Assembly (NCBI GenBank): GCA_029256485.1
Contig: JAQSXU010000065.1
Coordinates: 1 to 18,343 of the forward strand
Reading direction: 5' to 3'
Length of the DNA stretch: 18,343 nt
DNA from: Clostridiaceae bacterium
GTDB taxonomy: Bacteria; Bacillota_A; Clostridia; Clostridiales; Clostridiaceae
Shown: positions 15,691-18,343 of the stretch, piece by piece
Position numbering within the stretch: position 1 is the stretch's first letter
How the letters are laid out: every line of letters begins with the position of its first letter
Program-made: the position numbers and the translations under genes
Notes under the pieces: model-generated
Told to the model about the DNA's origin: nothing
Database searches by the model: none
Seen by the model: the letters and a program-made list of their open reading frames with translations, nothing else

Positions 15691-16890
15691 GTGGGTAAAT
15701 TAGTTGTAAATCAGGAGAAAGTAACTCCTTCAGTTATAGAAGAATTAGTAAAAATATGTCCTTTTGGAGCATTAGAAGATAAGGACGGAAAAATAGAAAT
15801 AAATGCAGGCTGTAAAATGTGCAAGCTTTGTGTTAAAAAAGGACCTGCAGGAGTAATGGAATTCGTTGAAGAAGAAACTACAAAAATAGACAAAAGCCTG
15901 TGGACAGGTGTATCTGTATATGTAGATCATGTAGAAGGAGATATACACCCAGTAACTTATGAGCTAATAGGAAAGGCAAGAGAACTTGCAGCGAAAATAA
16001 ATCATCCAGTATATGCAGTCTTTGTGGGACATAACATAAAGGACAAGGCAGAGGAATTACTGCACTATGGTGTAGATGAAGTTTTTGTATATGACTATGA
16101 GGAGTTAAAAGACTTTAGAATAGAGCCATATACAGCAGCAGTAGAGGACTTTGTAAATAAAGTTAAACCATCAACATTATTAGTTGGAGCAACAACAGTT
16201 GGAAGATCATTAGCACCAAGAATAGCAGCAAGATTCAGAACTGGATTAACAGCAGATTGTACAATACTTGATATGAAGGAAAACACAGATTTAGTTCAAA
16301 TAAGACCAGCCTTTGGCGGTAATATAATGGCTCAAATTTTAAATCCAAACAATAGACCTCAGCTTGCAACAGTTAGATATAAGGTTATGAACGCACCAGA
16401 AAGAGCAGCCGAAGCATCAGGAAAAATTACAATTGCAGATATTAACAAGGCAAAACTTGCATCTAATATAGATGTTATAAAGGTAACTAAGAAGGTAGTG
16501 GAGCCAAGCATTTCAGATGCAGATGTAATAGTTGCAGTAGGAAGAGGATTAAAATCTGAAAAAGACTTAGATATGATTAGAGAACTAGCAGATTTACTTG
16601 GAGCACAAATAGCTACAACAAGACCATTAATAGAAGCAGGCTGGTCAGATGCTAAAAGACAAATAGGGTTAAGCGGAAGAACAGTAAAACCTAAATTAAT
16701 CATAACCTGCGGAATATCAGGAGCAGTTCAGTTTGCAGCAGGTATGAATAATTCTGATTGTATAGTGGCAATAAATAAGGATCCTAAGGCATCAATATTT
16801 AATGTAGCTCACTATGGAATCGTAGGAGATATCTATGAAATAATACCAAAACTTATAAACGATATAAAAGAAGGAAAAGGAATAGCTTAA
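15691..16890 (+). CDS. lctC: Electron-transfer flavoprotein alpha subunit with N-terminal 4Fe-4S domain
   Basis: A 399-residue EtfA, longer than the usual 320-340 because of an N-terminal ferredoxin-like domain of about 65 residues. Four Cys can ligate one cluster: Cys23 in ICPFGALE, and Cys41, Cys44 and Cys47 in [13 protein letters not shown]. The position that would continue a second cluster is Gly51. The Etf domain follows from about residue 75, with [26 protein letters not shown] and the C-terminal FAD-binding sequence in two parts, [20 protein letters not shown] and [15 protein letters not shown]. This architecture matches LctC of the Acetobacterium lactate dehydrogenase, where the cluster may pass electrons from ferredoxin. 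The start is GTG at 15691 with AGGAGG eight bases upstream. Confidence 0.94.
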   Translation: MGKLVVNQEKVTPSVIEELVKICPFGALEDKDGKIEINAGCKMCKLCVKKGPAGVMEFVEEETTKIDKSLWTGVSVYVDHVEGDIHPVTYELIGKARELAAKINHPVYAVFVGHNIKDKAEELLHYGVDEVFVYDYEELKDFRIEPYTAAVEDFVNKVKPSTLLVGATTVGRSLAPRIAARFRTGLTADCTILDMKENTDLVQIRPAFGGNIMAQILNPNNRPQLATVRYKVMNAPERAAEASGKITIADINKAKLASNIDVIKVTKKVVEPSISDADVIVAVGRGLKSEKDLDMIRELADLLGAQIATTRPLIEAGWSDAKRQIGLSGRTVKPKLIITCGISGAVQFAAGMNNSDCIVAINKDPKASIFNVAHYGIVGDIYEIIPKLINDIKEGKGIA

Positions 16891-16922
16891 TCTTATATAA
16901 ATATAGTTTGGAGGTTTTAAAA

Positions 16923-18338
16923 ATGGCATTGGATTGCAGTAAAGAGTATAAAAAATTAGATGAGAAAGATATAAATTTTTTAATAGAATTATTGGGTGAA
17001 GACAGAGTATATACAGGGGAAAATGTAAGCGAAGACTTCAGTCATGACGAATTAGGGGGAATAAGCAAAAAGCCTGAAGCACTAGTAGAAGTTTTAAACA
17101 CAGAAGAAGTTTCAAAGGTAATGGCTTATGCTTATGAAAACAACATTCCAGTGGTAGCAAGAGGTTCAGGAACAGGCTTGGTTGGAGCATCAGTTCCACT
17201 GCAGGGCGGAATAATGATTAACATGACAAAGATGAACAAAATACTTGAAATAGATGAAGAAAACCTGACATTAACAGTGGAACCAGGCGTTCTGCTAATG
17301 GAAATAGGTAAGTATGTGGAAGAGCATGACTTGTTTTATCCACCAGATCCAGGTGAAAAATCTGCCACAATAGGCGGAAATATCAACACTAATGCAGGAG
17401 GCATGAGAGCTGTAAAATACGGAGTTACAAGAGATTATGTAAGAGGTCTTACAGTGGTACTTCCAACAGGAAAGGTTATTGAAGTTGGAGGAAAGGTAGT
17501 TAAAAACAGCTCAGGCTACAGCATAAAAGATTTAATCTGCGGATCAGAGGGAACTCTGGGAATAGTTACAAAGGCAATACTTAAACTTTTACCGCTGCCA
17601 AAGAAAGCAATAAGTCTGCTTATACCATTTCCTAATCTTGATATGGCTATAAACACTGTTCCAAAGATAATAAAATCAAAATCCATACCAACAGCTGTAG
17701 AGTTTATGCAAAGAGAAGTTATACTTGCTGCTGAAGAGTTCCTTGGAAAGAAATTCCCTGACAATTCATCAGATGCATATTTACTTCTTACATTCGATGG
17801 TAACAGTAAAGAGGATATAGAAAAAGACTATGATAAAGTTGCTAAAATATGTTTAGAGCAAGGAGCTTTAGATGTATATATAACTGATACAGATGAAAGA
17901 AAAGAAGCAGTTTGGTCAGCTAGAGGTGCATTCCTTGAAGCAGTTAAAGCTACTACAACAGAAATGGACGAATGTGATGTTGTTGTTCCAAGAAACAGAG
18001 TAGCAGAATTCGTTAAATATACAGATGAGCTTCAAAAACAATTTAACATAAGAATAAGAAGCTTTGGACATGCTGGTGACGGCAACTTACACGTATATGT
18101 ATTAAGGGATGAGTTATCACAGGAAGAATGGGAAAAGAAATTAGCTGAAATATTTGAATGCATGTATAAAAAATCCATTGAATTAAAGGGATTGGTATCT
18201 GGAGAGCATGGAATAGGATATGCTAAGAGACCATATTTATTTGAACAGTATGGTGATGACTACATTGAATTAATGAGAAATATTAAATTAGCTTTCGATC
18301 CTAAAAATATATTGAATCCAGGCAAGGTTTGCGAATAA
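16923..18338 (+). CDS. lctD: FAD-dependent lactate dehydrogenase, GlcD family
   Basis: A 471-residue flavoenzyme oxidising lactate to pyruvate. The PCMH-type FAD-binding domain covers about residues 40-220: [35 protein letters not shown] and [18 protein letters not shown]. The C-terminal FAD-oxidase domain holds [18 protein letters not shown] (metal- and substrate-binding His) and [14 protein letters not shown]. There is no Fe-S domain, so electrons go to the EtfAB encoded just upstream. GGAGG at 16910-16914 places the start at the ATG at 16923; a TTG at 16908 overlaps that ribosome binding site and is rejected. The stop codon is five bases from the window end, so any downstream operon gene or terminator is unseen. 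Stereospecificity (D versus L) cannot be read directly; the racemase makes either workable. Confidence 0.94.
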   Translation: MALDCSKEYKKLDEKDINFLIELLGEDRVYTGENVSEDFSHDELGGISKKPEALVEVLNTEEVSKVMAYAYENNIPVVARGSGTGLVGASVPLQGGIMINMTKMNKILEIDEENLTLTVEPGVLLMEIGKYVEEHDLFYPPDPGEKSATIGGNINTNAGGMRAVKYGVTRDYVRGLTVVLPTGKVIEVGGKVVKNSSGYSIKDLICGSEGTLGIVTKAILKLLPLPKKAISLLIPFPNLDMAINTVPKIIKSKSIPTAVEFMQREVILAAEEFLGKKFPDNSSDAYLLLTFDGNSKEDIEKDYDKVAKICLEQGALDVYITDTDERKEAVWSARGAFLEAVKATTTEMDECDVVVPRNRVAEFVKYTDELQKQFNIRIRSFGHAGDGNLHVYVLRDELSQEEWEKKLAEIFECMYKKSIELKGLVSGEHGIGYAKRPYLFEQYGDDYIELMRNIKLAFDPKNILNPGKVCE

Positions 18339-18343
18339 AAAAA

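Overview
The window looks like a chromosomal segment of a low-GC, anaerobic, spore-forming Firmicute, most likely a Clostridium. The evidence is AT-rich codon use, strong AGGAGG-type ribosome binding sites, T-box and SAM-I (S-box) leaders, and a five-gene lactate oxidation operon of the electron-confurcating LDH/Etf type. The DNA reads as ordinary core or metabolic chromosome. I see no transposase, phage, tRNA, rRNA or CRISPR array.

Layout, left to right. (1) 1-2385: the 3' part of an oligo-1,6-glucosidase gene with its terminator, then a lipoprotein metallo-beta-lactamase-fold hydrolase related to the ComEC C-terminal domain. (2) 2386-2549: a non-coding junction in which a 31-bp unit occurs twice, the second copy split by a 98-bp imperfect palindrome. 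(3) 2541-4534, minus strand: an Lrp/AsnC regulator and a class I aminotransferase, translationally coupled and preceded by a complete T-box leader. (4) 4580-7556, plus strand: methionine biosynthesis. One SAM-I riboswitch precedes metA, and two SAM-I riboswitches in series precede metY. MetA carries the glutamate associated with acetyl-CoA use, so it should make the O-acetylhomoserine that MetY consumes. (5) 7559-8471: a stand-alone EAL-domain protein (minus) and a divergent DUF3870 protein (plus). (6) 8974-10857: an L-Ala-D/L-Glu epimerase followed by a signal-peptide-less class A beta-lactamase-fold serine hydrolase, suggesting cytosolic handling of murein peptides. (7) 10873-11655, minus strand: a zinc-ribbon membrane protein and an unrecognised 46-residue protein with its own ribosome binding site and terminator. 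(8) 11778-18338: the lactate operon, consisting of lactate permease, nickel-pincer lactate racemase (LarA), EtfB, EtfA with an N-terminal 4Fe-4S domain, and a GlcD-type FAD lactate dehydrogenase. Two candidate operators lie upstream.

How it fits together. Lactate of either stereochemistry is imported and interconverted by LarA, then oxidised by LctD. The low-potential electron problem is solved by flavin-based confurcation through EtfAB. Amino-acid supply genes are controlled by RNA sensors: a T-box reading an uncharged tRNA (alanine favoured) for the aminotransferase, and SAM-I aptamers for methionine synthesis. The least ordinary items are the doubled SAM-I leader of metY, the interrupted repeat at 2386-2549, the palindromic operators of the lactate operon, and the small unannotated gene at 11440-11580.
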